Shown: piece by piece, positions 48,201 to 55,439 of the stretch
Position numbering within the stretch: position 1 is the stretch's first letter
Layout of the letters: each line of letters opens with the position of its first letter
Source of the DNA: JBBSJZ01 sp041751935
GTDB lineage: Bacteria; Planctomycetota; Planctomycetia; Pirellulales; Pirellulaceae
Direction: 5' to 3'
DNA length: 64,000 nucleotides
Assembly (NCBI GenBank): GCA_041751935.1
Contig: JBGSIA010000068.1
Location: 3,478-67,477 of the forward strand
Notes under the pieces: model-generated
What the model was told of the DNA's origin: nothing
The model's database searches: none
What the model saw: only the letters and a program-made list of their open reading frames with translations
Made by a program: the position numbers and the translations under genes

Positions 48201-48239
48201 AATAGCCACAGCGAAAGTATTGGAATCGTCGTCCAATAA
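42210..48239 (+). CDS. Bacterial alpha-2-macroglobulin family protein with thioester
   Basis: From the ATG at 42210 the protein has 2,009 residues. A signal peptide (MSRRTSFGAFIFVSLLVVAVMA) lacks a lipobox Cys, so it is secreted or periplasmic rather than a lipoprotein. A helical N-terminal part (about 30-350) resembles TPR-like repeats. MG-type beta domains follow, including a carboxypeptidase-regulatory-like segment (GILEGIVLNAKSGQPIQEATVRGY) and the family stretch FTDRAIYRPGQTIHYKGIAF. A Met/Ala-rich disordered segment (about 1174-1213) lies where the protease bait region is expected. The thioester motif CSEQ is intact at Cys1478. Such proteins trap attacking proteases by covalent bonding. 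The frame is open back to a TTG at 42078, but the internal signal peptide argues for 42210. No PBP1c gene is beside it. Confidence 0.92.
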   Translation: MSRRTSFGAFIFVSLLVVAVMAQQQDLPPGADPGWKSVQDAIQKGLPQTAIEELAPIIDRTLAAKDYDEAVKAIATRIMLEGNIQGNKPEEKITRMRAEIDKAPPPMQPVMEAILANWYWHYFQQNRWRFANRTQTDAPPSDDFTTWDLTRILDEIDKQFDKAFADADTLKATPVGDYDELLQKGTAPVSYRPTMFDVLAHNALEFYSAGEQAAARVQDAFDLTAASPIFSSRDDFVAWNPTTNDKDSLTLRAIELYQELLRFHAEDTDKSALIDTDLHRIEFGYNTAVGEEKIDRYKAALKRFEQAHANHAISTRALHSLAMTIHGEGDFLQAKQIAESAIARFPQSIGANRCRNLIADIEAPSASANTERVWNAPWPKIDVTYRNIEKVYFRLYAYDFQEFVRGSSWTPENRDVNERRQILSRAPVKSWSADLPKTEDYKQRVESVSVPQDVTPGSYYLVASHDQNFSDENQRLQLSEVWVSDLALVLRNHQGQGILEGIVLNAKSGQPIQEATVRGYQGTNRNNQLVALPATTTDANGLFRFAGGERNRFWVHVSHGGHSLSSNNPLNVNIHPDTADFRTQTNFFTDRAIYRPGQTIHYKGIAFSFHTSKDAYQTIARRAVTVVFADANGKEIERQQHQTNDYGSFSGSVTAPRDRLTGAMTLRIDNGPPGQAFVRVEEYKRPKFRVELDFPKQPAKLDAEVTIPGKATAYTGVPISEANVQWRVVREVRFPIWWYWSRWSFGPRGGDSQEIAHGTAVTNADGSFEVTFVAKPDASIDADSEPTFHYAIYADVTDTTGETRSDQTSVNVGYTSLKASMTAESWLTVDEPVKIAIRTTSLDGDGRSAKGTVKVYALKQPEPVIRASLGRHHDIPFDNPVGDNGLAAESQPPTSSDPNDWPLADELFSSDFATDGAGNATVQPRLAAGLFRAVLETRDEFGKEVKALLPLHVIDPDSNMFTAKIPNYVASKQTTLEPGETFTAIWGSGYESGRAYVEIEHRGEILQSYWTPAGQTQAVIRQEVTEELRGGFQFRVSFVRENRAYIHSQHIEVPWTNKELTVKWERFTSKLKPAQQETWTAIISGNDAARVAAEMVATLYDASLDAFTLHSWNSSFGVFRRDYSVIHSEFENVPRNVRVLVEIRQRSHHNGEITYPRFPDELVANFMGFGFPRRMMMRGMKGEMQMEAMAAPMAAAADASFGGVAESFAMKGGQVADSALIDFAEPEAAAADKLVAAADLTNVSARKNLNETAFFFPNLVAGEDGTVRIEFTMPEALTEWKFLGFAHTPELKAGLLRDTVVTSKELMVQPNPPRFLREGDEIEFTVKVSNRSATRQAGTVRLAISDARTTKSVDAQIGNSDSDKAFDLAAGESKSYSWRVNVADDMGFLIYKAVASSGRLSDGEEGFLPVLSKRVLVTESLALPIRGKQTKQFEFTKLKNSAESETLKHQSLTVQMVSNPSWYAVMALPYLMEYPHQCSEQVFNRLYANSLARHIATSDPKIERVFEQWRATPALDSPLTKNEELKSVMLEETPWYAEAQDESQARRNVGILFDQNRLQSETGRALAQLTQAQNDDGLWPWFPGGRSNEFISLYIATGFGRLRHLGVNVDTAPAVRSLDRLDAWISEIYARIDGDKRDKNHLSPLIALYLYGRSFFLEDKAIAGEHREAFDYWQSQARTYWLELANRQSQAHLAIALKRLGDIDSANMITASIRERSVTDDELGMFWRETELSWWWYRAPIETQAIMIELFDEVAGDREAVEACKVWLLKQKQTQDWRTTKATADAVYSLLLRGSNLLASDELVQVSLGGEVIKPVDVEAGTGFYEERFAGGDVQAVQSDIKVTKVDEGVAWGSVHWQYLEDIGEVTPHEGTPLKLTKQLFVKRNTPQGPTLSKMDGAVAVGDELVVRIVLNTDRDMEFVHMKDHRGSGTEPVNVLSHYKFQDGLAYYESTRDTASHFFIDYLPKGTYVFEYSTRVQLRGEYETGLATIQCMYAPEFNSHSESIGIVVQ

Positions 48240-48245
48240 CATGAA

Positions 48246-48578
48246 TCATGGATCAGCCTTTCCGCGAAGCTGTTTCGTTGCAGGGGATGCTTTCGTCATA
48301 GGGGTTTCAACGGCGGGTAGATGCTTCGCGGGGCGGGATTTGGACGCAGCGTACGCAGGATCGGATGCGAGTTTGGTGAACTGGCCGCCAAGGTGAAATC
48401 CGTGATCACTCCATAGAACGACGACTGTGTTGGCCGCATTGGGACCATCGAATGCGGCACTGACCATCTCGCCGACGCAATGATCCACAAAGCTGATGCG
48501 GGAGAGGAGCTTCATCGTTGTTGGTAAGCGAATTGGCCGAAGAATGAAGTCAAGTGAACCGAAGTTAATCGTACACAA
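48246..48578 (-). pseudogene. Sulfatase remnant with N-terminal loss and internal deletion
   Basis: The reading frame keeps two pieces of a sulfatase. FVDHCVGEMVSAAF...TVVVLWSDHGFHLGG is the conserved segment with the metal-binding DHG. It then jumps in frame to FTKLASDPAYAASK and AKHLPAVETP, typical of the extreme C-terminus of iduronate-2-sulfatase-like enzymes. The segment of 100 or more residues normally between them is missing, and the catalytic N-terminal half is absent; the first residues (MCTINFGSLDF) do not look like sulfatase. It cannot be an active enzyme. It lies on the same strand just downstream of two intact sulfatase genes, probably the worn end of the same cluster. Confidence 0.75.
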
Positions 48579-48588
48579 AACGAAATCG

Positions 48589-48714
48589 CTATCTCTTACC
48601 TTTTAAATCCAGCGACTCCACATCGACCGCTTGGACTCTCAGTTCTTTGAACGATTCCGTGTCGGCAATCTTCTTCGTAAGTGTCCCAAGGAAGAGAGCG
48701 TAAATGAATTTCAT
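48589..48714 (-). CDS. Hypothetical 41-residue ORF coupled to the sulfatase gene
   Basis: The ATG (48712-48714) overlaps the TGA of the upstream sulfatase gene (ATGA), and the frame ends at TAG 48589. The product begins with a signal-peptide-like MKFIYALFLGTLT and then turns hydrophilic (KELRVQAVDVESLDLKGKR). It may be the two ends of a larger secreted protein after an internal deletion, since the next 350 bases also hold a shrunken gene. I do not recognise a family; it may be non-functional. Confidence 0.35.
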   Translation of the reverse strand: MKFIYALFLGTLTKKIADTESFKELRVQAVDVESLDLKGKR

Positions 48715-50096
48715 GGCTGAGGTTTTCCAACAGTTTGAATTTTTGTTGAGAGCTCCTTGACGATTTCGGGATACTCACCCGCGACATCATGAAACTCCTC
48801 TGGATCTCGGTCATGATCGTACAGTTCTGTGTGATCGTTGCTCCATTTCGTCAGTCGCCATCGAGCGGTACGAATGCTTTGGCCGTAGAGTCGCGGGCCT
48901 CGTGTGACGAGCGTGAAGGCGGCGTCTTTGACATGGACGTTGGAGGACTTCAAGACTGGTCTTAAACTCACCCCGGCAGTTTCGTGCGGAATCTCTAAGC
49001 CACAAAAATCGGCAACTGTGGGATACAGATCAACGAACTCGACCAGCGAACGGCTCGTTTGGCCTCCCATAACGCCCGGGGCTGCGATGACAAGTGGAGC
49101 TCGACATGATCGCTCAAAAAGCGTATTCTTATTCCACCAGTTTCGTTCACCGGTGTGATAGCCATGATCACCGAGGAAGATAACCACAGTCTTATCCCAG
49201 AGACTATTCTTATCGAGCGCATCGAGGACGCGACCAAGCTGTGCATCCATAAAGCTCGTGCTAGCACAATACGCCCGGAACAATTCACTCCATTCTTTGT
49301 CGGTGAACTTTGCGAATGCTTTACCATAATCGCCGAAACCTACTGCGTCTTTGTGTACTGACGAGATGATTGCCGGGTCGCGCCAATGCGTTAACGAATC
49401 GGCCGGATACATATCAAAGTACTTCATGGGCGCAATGAACGGATCATGAGGTTTCATAAAGCCACACCCGATAAACCAGGGGACATCACCGAGTTCGTCG
49501 ATCTTCGCCACGGTTGCTGCCGCGATTTGACCGTCTGGTTGATCGTCATCGGTTCCATCAACGGCACCCCACCGGCACCATTTGAGTGCTCCGTCGGTAA
49601 CATTGCATCCTTCGATCAATTTCTTGCCGATGCTAGTGGCTTCAAATACCTTAGCAGTATGCCACGATCTGCCTGTGTCCATCCAGGCTTGCTTCGCTTC
49701 TAGGTTGTTTCCACCACCAAGATGGAAAAGCTTTCCGAAGGCGTAAGACTGCCAGCCAGCTTCTTTGCAGAGCTGCGGCATGGTGACGATGTCAGGCATT
49801 TTCTCGCGAAGTCGCATGTCGTTACCAACGATGCCGGTTTGTTCCGACCGCAGTCCGGTCATCATGCTGCTGCGACTGGGATTGCAAACTGGGTATTGAA
49901 CATAGGCTCGGTCAAAGGTTGTTCCACGAGCACGCAGTCGATCGAGGTTCGGCGTTTTGACGACATTCTTCGTAAACGCACCACCATAGTCTCTTAAGTC
50001 ATCCACCATGATGAGCAAAATATTGGGACGATCTGCGGCAAAACTATTGCTCACAAAGAGGCCAAAAATGGCGAGAACGATCAACTTTTGTATCAT
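48711..50096 (-). CDS. Secreted sulfatase, iduronate-2-sulfatase-like
   Basis: The 461-residue enzyme has a signal peptide (1-20) and the sulfatase fold. Asp32 and Asp33 (IMVDDLR) bind the metal, and Cys71 in CNPSRSSMMTG is the formylglycine site (C-x-P-S-R). FGKLFHLGG, GCGFMKPHDPF and FLGDHGYHTGERNWWNKNTLFE complete the active site in the iduronate-2-sulfatase style. It should remove sulfate from exported or extracellular sulfated polysaccharides. It needs a formylglycine-generating enzyme, not found in the window. The stop codon overlaps a short downstream frame (ATGA). Another sulfatase gene ends 68 bases upstream on the same strand, so the two probably form one transcript. Confidence 0.93.
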   Translation of the reverse strand: MIQKLIVLAIFGLFVSNSFAADRPNILLIMVDDLRDYGGAFTKNVVKTPNLDRLRARGTTFDRAYVQYPVCNPSRSSMMTGLRSEQTGIVGNDMRLREKMPDIVTMPQLCKEAGWQSYAFGKLFHLGGGNNLEAKQAWMDTGRSWHTAKVFEATSIGKKLIEGCNVTDGALKWCRWGAVDGTDDDQPDGQIAAATVAKIDELGDVPWFIGCGFMKPHDPFIAPMKYFDMYPADSLTHWRDPAIISSVHKDAVGFGDYGKAFAKFTDKEWSELFRAYCASTSFMDAQLGRVLDALDKNSLWDKTVVIFLGDHGYHTGERNWWNKNTLFERSCRAPLVIAAPGVMGGQTSRSLVEFVDLYPTVADFCGLEIPHETAGVSLRPVLKSSNVHVKDAAFTLVTRGPRLYGQSIRTARWRLTKWSNDHTELYDHDRDPEEFHDVAGEYPEIVKELSTKIQTVGKPQP

Positions 50097-50164
50097 GGTT
50101 TCTTTGCCTCGGGATGCATGGCAGCGAGCGGAGTTGCTGCCCCACTATGGTAGCGACCTCAAGT

Positions 50165-51553
50165 TCATTTGTCGTTGTCCTCGGTCTTGATGTATTCCTT
50201 AGGCAAGGTTGAAACCCATGCTTTGACTTTGGCGGAAAGCTTATTAACGATGTCCGGATGTTTGGCGACAACGTTTTGTTTCTCGGTCGGATCATTGACG
50301 ATGTCATAAAGTGCGAGTTCGGTCCCTTTTTTCCGAGTGGGAAAGACGAGCTTCCACTGGCCTTCGCGAATACCTGCATCGCTGCCCGTCGAACTGGTTT
50401 TCCATAGTAGCGGTTTGGTTCGCACATGCTCGGTTTTGCCAAGCCATGCTGCCGAGGCGTCTTCGCCATCGAAGTCATTAACTTCAATCGTAAGCCCCGT
50501 GAGTGCGCAAAGCGTTGGCAAGAAGTCAGCGCCACTGATGACTGACACTTCGTCAACTCGATTTGCAGGCACATGGCCGGGCCAACGTACGATCCACGGA
50601 ACTCGGACGCCCCCTTCGTACATACCATGCTTGCCGCCACGATAGATGCCGTTGTAGCCCATCGCGTTGAGCCGAAAATTGTCAGCACTGTCTTTGTTGC
50701 CGCCGTCTTTCTTGCCGTCTGCGTGAATGGGGGCTGCACCTTGATCGCTGGAGAATACGACGATGGTATTTTTGCTCAGGCCAAGCTCATCAAGCCGCTT
50801 CAGCAGACGTCCGATGTCTTCGTCAAGGGAATAAAGATCAGCCAAGTAAGCCCGCATGTGCTTGCTCACGTCGCCACCCAAAGCTTTGCAGGCTGCGAAT
50901 TTCACTTGCATGGCTTCCGAGAACTTCGATTCATCGACAATCACATCCTTAAATTTGTCGATGTAACTATGAGGTGGATCGATCTTATGGTGTGAGACGT
51001 GTCCCCAGACGTTCATGTAAAATGGTGCGTGCTGATGCTGTTCGATGAAATTGATCGCCTCGTCATAAACCGGCGCGTCGCGGCCGGCTGTGTTCTTCTT
51101 CTTAGCCGCACCTGTGCCCGCGTTGATAACATCAATTCCGTAGGTCCCGGGATTTCGTTGATCCTCAGGGCCGATGTGCCATTTACCGAAGTGCCCTGTT
51201 GCATAACCATGTTCGTGTAGCAGTTCCGTAATCGTCACACGATCCCCGAAACCACCATTTGCAGGGTACGTGGAATAAGAAGCCGGCCACTTGCTGGTCA
51301 TCAAGCCTGTGCGTGTCGGGCAACACGTAACACCCGTAGCGTAAAACTGCGTGAAGCGAGTGCCATCGGCTGCCAACGTGTCGATATTAGGTGTCCGTGC
51401 GTACGGATGCCCATAGCAGCCGAAGTCTGCATAACCCGAGTCATCGGCCAGCAGGAAAATAATATTCGGCTTAGACGACTGTTCATCGGCAGCCTGCACC
51501 CCATGCAAAGGAGCCAACGCAAGGATGATCAATGAAGAGAAAGCGTATCTCAT
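50165..51553 (-). CDS. Secreted sulfatase, N-acetylgalactosamine-6-sulfatase-like
   Basis: The 462-residue enzyme has a signal peptide (1-21, cleavage near VQAAD), metal-binding Asp37-Asp38 (FLLADDSGYADFGCYG), and the formylglycine motif CCPTR (Cys77; Thr replaces the usual Ser). HFGKWHIG, a Lys/His pair of the active site, and VFSSDQGAAPIH (the DQG variant of DHG) follow. The pattern fits arylsulfatase/GALNS-type members. It differs clearly from the neighbouring sulfatase, so the pair would act on different sulfate positions. The start codon overlaps the stop of an upstream remnant frame (ATGA). Confidence 0.93.
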   Translation of the reverse strand: MRYAFSSLIILALAPLHGVQAADEQSSKPNIIFLLADDSGYADFGCYGHPYARTPNIDTLAADGTRFTQFYATGVTCCPTRTGLMTSKWPASYSTYPANGGFGDRVTITELLHEHGYATGHFGKWHIGPEDQRNPGTYGIDVINAGTGAAKKKNTAGRDAPVYDEAINFIEQHQHAPFYMNVWGHVSHHKIDPPHSYIDKFKDVIVDESKFSEAMQVKFAACKALGGDVSKHMRAYLADLYSLDEDIGRLLKRLDELGLSKNTIVVFSSDQGAAPIHADGKKDGGNKDSADNFRLNAMGYNGIYRGGKHGMYEGGVRVPWIVRWPGHVPANRVDEVSVISGADFLPTLCALTGLTIEVNDFDGEDASAAWLGKTEHVRTKPLLWKTSSTGSDAGIREGQWKLVFPTRKKGTELALYDIVNDPTEKQNVVAKHPDIVNKLSAKVKAWVSTLPKEYIKTEDNDK

Positions 51554-51981
51554 AGTGAACCTTTTTTAATGACGAATTGTACATGAATAGAGTCCAGGTA
51601 GTGATTGGTCTTGGGCCCAGCATCGTCCGCTGTGCCTACGCCGAAATCGATGACAAGGCGGCTAGTTCCGACGGGGATTTCCATCGAAACCTTACGCGTT
51701 TGCCAGCCGGGCGCGCCCCGCTTCATTCTGACGGTGCGTTCAAGATGCAGCAGCGCCTGCTCTAGAGGACCATCCCCATTCCAGATGGCCTTCACATCCT
51801 GAGGTTCCTCAGCGAAGGCCGCCAAACGAATCTGATTTCGATCGGCCCACTCCGTGTCCATGCCTTGAAAAGAAGCAATGACCTCCACGGTCCGCATCTC
51901 AGTCGGGCTGCTTTGCGGAAAATCAGCCATATCCACGATGCTGTCACAAGAAGCGTTGGCTCGTTTATCCGATACCGCCCA
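51550..51981 (-). pseudogene. C-terminal remnant of an unknown protein, coupled to a sulfatase
   Basis: An open frame runs from 51981 (no Met; a TAA lies just before) to the TGA at 51550-51552, which overlaps the sulfatase ATG. Possible starts are GTG 51936 or ATG 51930, giving at most 128 residues. The product reads like the beta-sandwich end of a larger protein (TVEVIASFQGMDTEW, NQIRLAAFAEEPQ, LVIDFGVGTADDAGPKTNHY). Its coupling to a sulfatase and its pattern recall C-termini of FecR-like regulators found in planctomycete sulfatase clusters, but I cannot prove this. The open frame begins four bases after the stop codon of the neighbouring gene, suggesting a deletion breakpoint. Confidence 0.5.
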
Positions 51982-51985
51982 TTAC

Positions 51986-53971
51986 TTACTTAATCGGATG
52001 CCAGCCACTTTCCGTTGCGGGCTTCGCTAGCGGAGCGAACGTTCGCTCGCTTGCACGACGCTCGTTTTGCAGTGATGCCTCACGAGCCCGGGTCATCGGT
52101 GCAACGGCCGGTTTACTGGTACGAACGGCCGGCGGCGCGCTGAACGTTGCCGAGGGGAAACGCGGCAGATCCAAACGTGATGGAGTTTCAGGAGCCAGCG
52201 TGGGCGGCGGCAAGGGCGGAGCTTCGAGCGAAAACGTTCGACGCGAAGCTGCTTCATCCCAGGAAGTAACTGGCTGTTGCACCGGAGCTGTGCTCGGACT
52301 TGCTGTCGCGCTGGCGCGACCAGTCAACGACCAATCCTGTAAGTCGTCGGCCTGATAATCATCGGGAGCCGGGATCGGACGCGGAGGGCGAGTTGTGAAC
52401 GCTTGTGTATTCTGGCCAGACTCCGCATTATAGCTCGGTGCCTCGTAAGTCGATTCACGTCGCCACAACGGGCCATTGTTACTGGGAGCTTCAAGAGTGC
52501 TGGGGGAGTCAAGAGTGCTGGGGGAGTCGAGAGTGCTGGAAGAGTCCCCACTAGGCGACTGTGTCGAAGTTTCAACTTGAACGCTGTTGCTGCTTGTATC
52601 TCGGTCTTCGTAGGGCTTGATTTCGTATCGATAGCCGTAATCGTCACTTGTCATCGGGCGAGCTGATTCCAATCGCGGCTGAGCCACCGTCCCTTGATCT
52701 GAAAACGAGGAATCAGGCGACGAGGAACTGCCGGTCAGCGGAGTGTAATTGGGCTCACTGTAACTGGGAGTACTGTATGTCGGTTGACCGTAGGTTGTCG
52801 GTGGGATGGTGGGAATCGGCACCACGTTACTGTCACTGGGTACGGTCGAACCTGCGTAGGGATTGGTGTAACCCGCCGCTGGTGCAACCATGGATGGTGA
52901 CAGGGTGTTGTCAGAATAAGTGACGGCTGGATTGTACGTGGTTGCTGGATTGTACGTGGTTGCTGGATAGGGAGTGCTGCAAACCGGTGAACCACACGTC
53001 GGTGCTGGAGCCAACGTCGTCGGCTGGAGTGTTGGTTGACCAGCAAACAAACTCGAATACGGTGTTCGCTGCAGCTGCTCGACATAAGACGTGCAAGGCT
53101 GTTGTACCGTGACGGTTGTTCCCGACACGGGGTCGACGGAAGTGACCGGACGATAGTAGGTGATGGGAGCTCGATAGTACGAACTGTTGTAGCTGGTCCC
53201 GAACAGCGAACCAAAGAACCGAGCCAATCCGCTAGGTTGTGGCGGAGCCACGTTGACCGGGAACAGCGGAGCAACAGGCGTCGCCGGCAGCGCGGTCGCT
53301 GGCAATGTCGCCGCTGTTCCACCGTAGATCCCTGTCGTGTTTTGCAATGCCGTTGTGGGATACGCCGCAGCATAGCTCGCTTGATAATTCGCTGTACCGT
53401 ATGCGTCGGGGTAAACATTTCCGGTGCCGTAGAAGGAACCCGGTGCAGTTTCACGACCACGAAACGCGGCGGCTAAGGGATTGTTTGCCAGCGGGTTCGC
53501 GTTCAACGATGGACGTAGCGAAGTCACAAGCGGCAGCGCACTGGAGTTCGGTGCTACGGGTAAGCCAGTGTAAACCGACGGATTGTTGTAGGTACCAACC
53601 GGAGTAAGTGCACCGTACGCGGGCGCTTGCAGCGAGACGCTCGGATTGCCGTACGCTGCGACGTAGTTCAACGTGGTGCTGGGTGCCAACTGCGCGGGTG
53701 CCAATTGTGCTGGCCCATATGGCGTGTAGTTCGCTGCATAGGGATAACCTGCTGCATAAGGATAACTTGCCGCATAAGGTGTCGGCGCTGTCGTGATTGG
53801 CACCGCATTGGACACTTGGGGATATGTTAATTGCGGATACGCCGCCGAGTAAGTTGACGGACGACCGAACAACCAGTCGCATAATCCACCTGCCGACGCG
53901 GTTCCGCAGTTGGGCGTAACCAGCATAGCGGTGGCGAGCGAAAGAGCGAAACGGTGTGGTCGAGTCGACAT
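51986..53971 (-). CDS. Secreted Pro/Tyr/Ser-rich hypothetical protein with hexapeptide repeats
   Basis: From the ATG at 53971 (AGGGA six bases upstream) the protein has 661 residues; an ATG at 53995 is less likely. A signal peptide (ALSLATAMLVTPNCGTASA) leads to GGLCDWLFGRP, a start seen in conserved planctomycete hypothetical proteins. A central part holds YYRAPITYYRPVTSVDPVSG and VQQPCTSYVEQLQRTPYSSL, the best-conserved segment. The rest is low-complexity, rich in Pro, Tyr, Ala, Ser and Thr, without Lys-rich or enzymatic motifs. Three stretches are hexapeptide tandem repeats (YPYAAx, TTYNPA, STLDSP) from 18-bp DNA repeats. The likely role is structural in the envelope or matrix; this is inference. 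Confidence 0.8.
   Translation of the reverse strand: MSTRPHRFALSLATAMLVTPNCGTASAGGLCDWLFGRPSTYSAAYPQLTYPQVSNAVPITTAPTPYAASYPYAAGYPYAANYTPYGPAQLAPAQLAPSTTLNYVAAYGNPSVSLQAPAYGALTPVGTYNNPSVYTGLPVAPNSSALPLVTSLRPSLNANPLANNPLAAAFRGRETAPGSFYGTGNVYPDAYGTANYQASYAAAYPTTALQNTTGIYGGTAATLPATALPATPVAPLFPVNVAPPQPSGLARFFGSLFGTSYNSSYYRAPITYYRPVTSVDPVSGTTVTVQQPCTSYVEQLQRTPYSSLFAGQPTLQPTTLAPAPTCGSPVCSTPYPATTYNPATTYNPAVTYSDNTLSPSMVAPAAGYTNPYAGSTVPSDSNVVPIPTIPPTTYGQPTYSTPSYSEPNYTPLTGSSSSPDSSFSDQGTVAQPRLESARPMTSDDYGYRYEIKPYEDRDTSSNSVQVETSTQSPSGDSSSTLDSPSTLDSPSTLEAPSNNGPLWRRESTYEAPSYNAESGQNTQAFTTRPPRPIPAPDDYQADDLQDWSLTGRASATASPSTAPVQQPVTSWDEAASRRTFSLEAPPLPPPTLAPETPSRLDLPRFPSATFSAPPAVRTSKPAVAPMTRAREASLQNERRASERTFAPLAKPATESGWHPIK
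52491..52544. repeat. 18-bp tandem repeat, three copies (STLDSP codons)
   Basis: Copies at 52491-52508, 52509-52526 and 52527-52544; the first two are identical and the third differs at three positions. The unit keeps the frame of the secreted Pro/Tyr-rich protein. Confidence 0.9.
52926..52961. repeat. 18-bp tandem repeat, two perfect copies (TTYNPA codons)
   Basis: GCTGGATTGTACGTGGTT occurs twice in a row, followed by a partial third copy. It lies in the same gene as the other two 18-bp repeats. Confidence 0.9.
53733..53779. repeat. 18-bp tandem repeat, two and a half copies (YPYAAx codons)
   Basis: Units at 53733-53750 and 53751-53768 differ at three positions; a partial unit follows. They encode the YPYAAGYPYAANY stretch near the N-terminus of the secreted protein. 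Confidence 0.85.
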
Positions 53972-53999
53972 ACACGATCCCTGGGCAGCAAGCATAATT

Positions 54000-54356
54000 T
54001 AGTTCGTTTGTGGGCACCGAGTGCGCGCGGCAATTCGGGCTCACGCTAAGTGGACGTTTCAAGTGCCCCAAGGTCAACGTTTCTTGAGCCAAAGTTTGGC
54101 AAGTGGAAACATTTTCGGTGCGGCAAAGAACGCTGGTAACGAAAAGAACGAATATGCAGCATCAAGGCCCGGACACGTGGTAGGCCGACGATCACCATTG
54201 CCAAAGCGACATCGCCCCAGAGCCGCCGCGACAAGACCCGCGATAATTAACTGATCCAGGCAACCAGTAGACTGGGCGACTTGCGGCGAAATTGTTGCTA
54301 TCCTAGGGAAAAACCGTGGCTTACTTCGCCACTTTAACTTTCAGATAGGATCTTGC
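54000..54356. other. Intergenic region without a recognised gene
   Basis: This 357-base divergent stretch lies between the secreted Pro/Tyr-rich gene and the MoxR gene. Open frames of 60-78 codons on both strands lack domain likeness and ribosome-binding sites. A GATAAT at about 54239 could be a -10 box for the MoxR operon, but no -35 box fits. Confidence 0.5.
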
Positions 54357-55439
54357 ATGTCCGAATATGCCGACGTCCAGTCCCCCCAGGGTGCCGAGAC
54401 GTTCTCTCTTAATGGTGTCGACGCTACCCGTTTGCATGAGGCTCGCCAGCGGATCATTGACCAACTTGGCAAAATCATCGTCGGTCAAGAGCAAGTGATC
54501 GACGAGATCATGATCTGTCTGTTTTCCCGCGGTCACTGCTTGCTCGAAGGCGTTCCCGGTCTGGCCAAGACGCTGATGATCAGCACGCTGGCGAAGACGC
54601 TTGACTTATCCTTCAGCCGCATCCAGTTCACGCCGGATTTGATGCCTGCGGACGTTACCGGGACTGAAATTATCGAAGAAGACCGGGCCACTGGACACCG
54701 GGACATGCGGTTCATGCAGGGTCCGTTGTTCGCAAATATCGTTCTCGCCGACGAAATCAATCGCACGCCGCCCAAGACCCAAGCATCGTTGCTCGAAGCG
54801 ATGCAAGAACGTCAGGTGACCGTGGGACGCAATCGTCACGTGTTATCCGACCCATTTTTTGTGTTGGCGACACAAAACCCGATCGAACAAGAAGGCACCT
54901 ACCCACTGCCCGAAGCTCAACAAGACCGCTTCATGTTCAAGATCTTTGTCGACTACCCAAGTTTCGATGAAGAGTTTGAAGTCGCGCGGCGAACGACCGG
55001 AACGATCGTCAACGAAGTAAACGCTGTTCTCGGTGCGGAGGAAATTCTCAAGTTACAGCAACTCGTTCGCCAAGTCCCGGTCAGCGACCATGTCGTTCGA
55101 TACGCGTTGTCGCTCGTGCGGCAAACACGCGTAGGCAGCGAAGGTGTCCCGGACTTTGTCGATGAACTGGTCGGTTGGGGAGCCGGGCCACGTGCGGTGC
55201 AGTTTTTGATTCTCGGCGGCAAGGCTCGAGCATTGCTCCAAGGCCGTTTTCATGTGCAAATTGAAGACATTCAGTTTCTTGCTGGTCCGGTGCTCAGACA
55301 TCGGATGGTGGTGAACTTTGCCGCCGAGAGTGACGGCATCAGCAGCGATGATGTGATTGAGCGGATTATCGCCGCGACACCTACGACCGAGGATGAACTT
55401 TCACGCGATGCCCGATTCCAAAAAATATTTGCGTCCTGA
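54357..55439 (+). CDS. MoxR-type AAA+ ATPase
   Basis: The 360-residue cytoplasmic ATPase carries Walker A GVPGLAKT (65-72), Walker B IVLADEINR (131-133 ADE), the MoxR-typical FTPDLMPADVTGTEI and TQNPIEQEGTYPLPEAQQDRF (sensor 1 and arginine finger area), and a C-terminal lid domain. MoxR ATPases act as chaperones that insert cofactors or activate von Willebrand A (VWA) domain partners; three such partner genes follow directly. AGGA seven bases before the ATG is a good ribosome-binding site. The last 32 bases overlap the preferred start of the next gene. It is the first gene of the four-gene operon. Confidence 0.95.
   Translation: MSEYADVQSPQGAETFSLNGVDATRLHEARQRIIDQLGKIIVGQEQVIDEIMICLFSRGHCLLEGVPGLAKTLMISTLAKTLDLSFSRIQFTPDLMPADVTGTEIIEEDRATGHRDMRFMQGPLFANIVLADEINRTPPKTQASLLEAMQERQVTVGRNRHVLSDPFFVLATQNPIEQEGTYPLPEAQQDRFMFKIFVDYPSFDEEFEVARRTTGTIVNEVNAVLGAEEILKLQQLVRQVPVSDHVVRYALSLVRQTRVGSEGVPDFVDELVGWGAGPRAVQFLILGGKARALLQGRFHVQIEDIQFLAGPVLRHRMVVNFAAESDGISSDDVIERIIAATPTTEDELSRDARFQKIFAS

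Noticed and set aside
54046..54254. Short frames on both strands upstream of the MoxR gene
   Set aside because: Arg/Ala-rich random-looking products, no Shine-Dalgarno, and mutual overlap.
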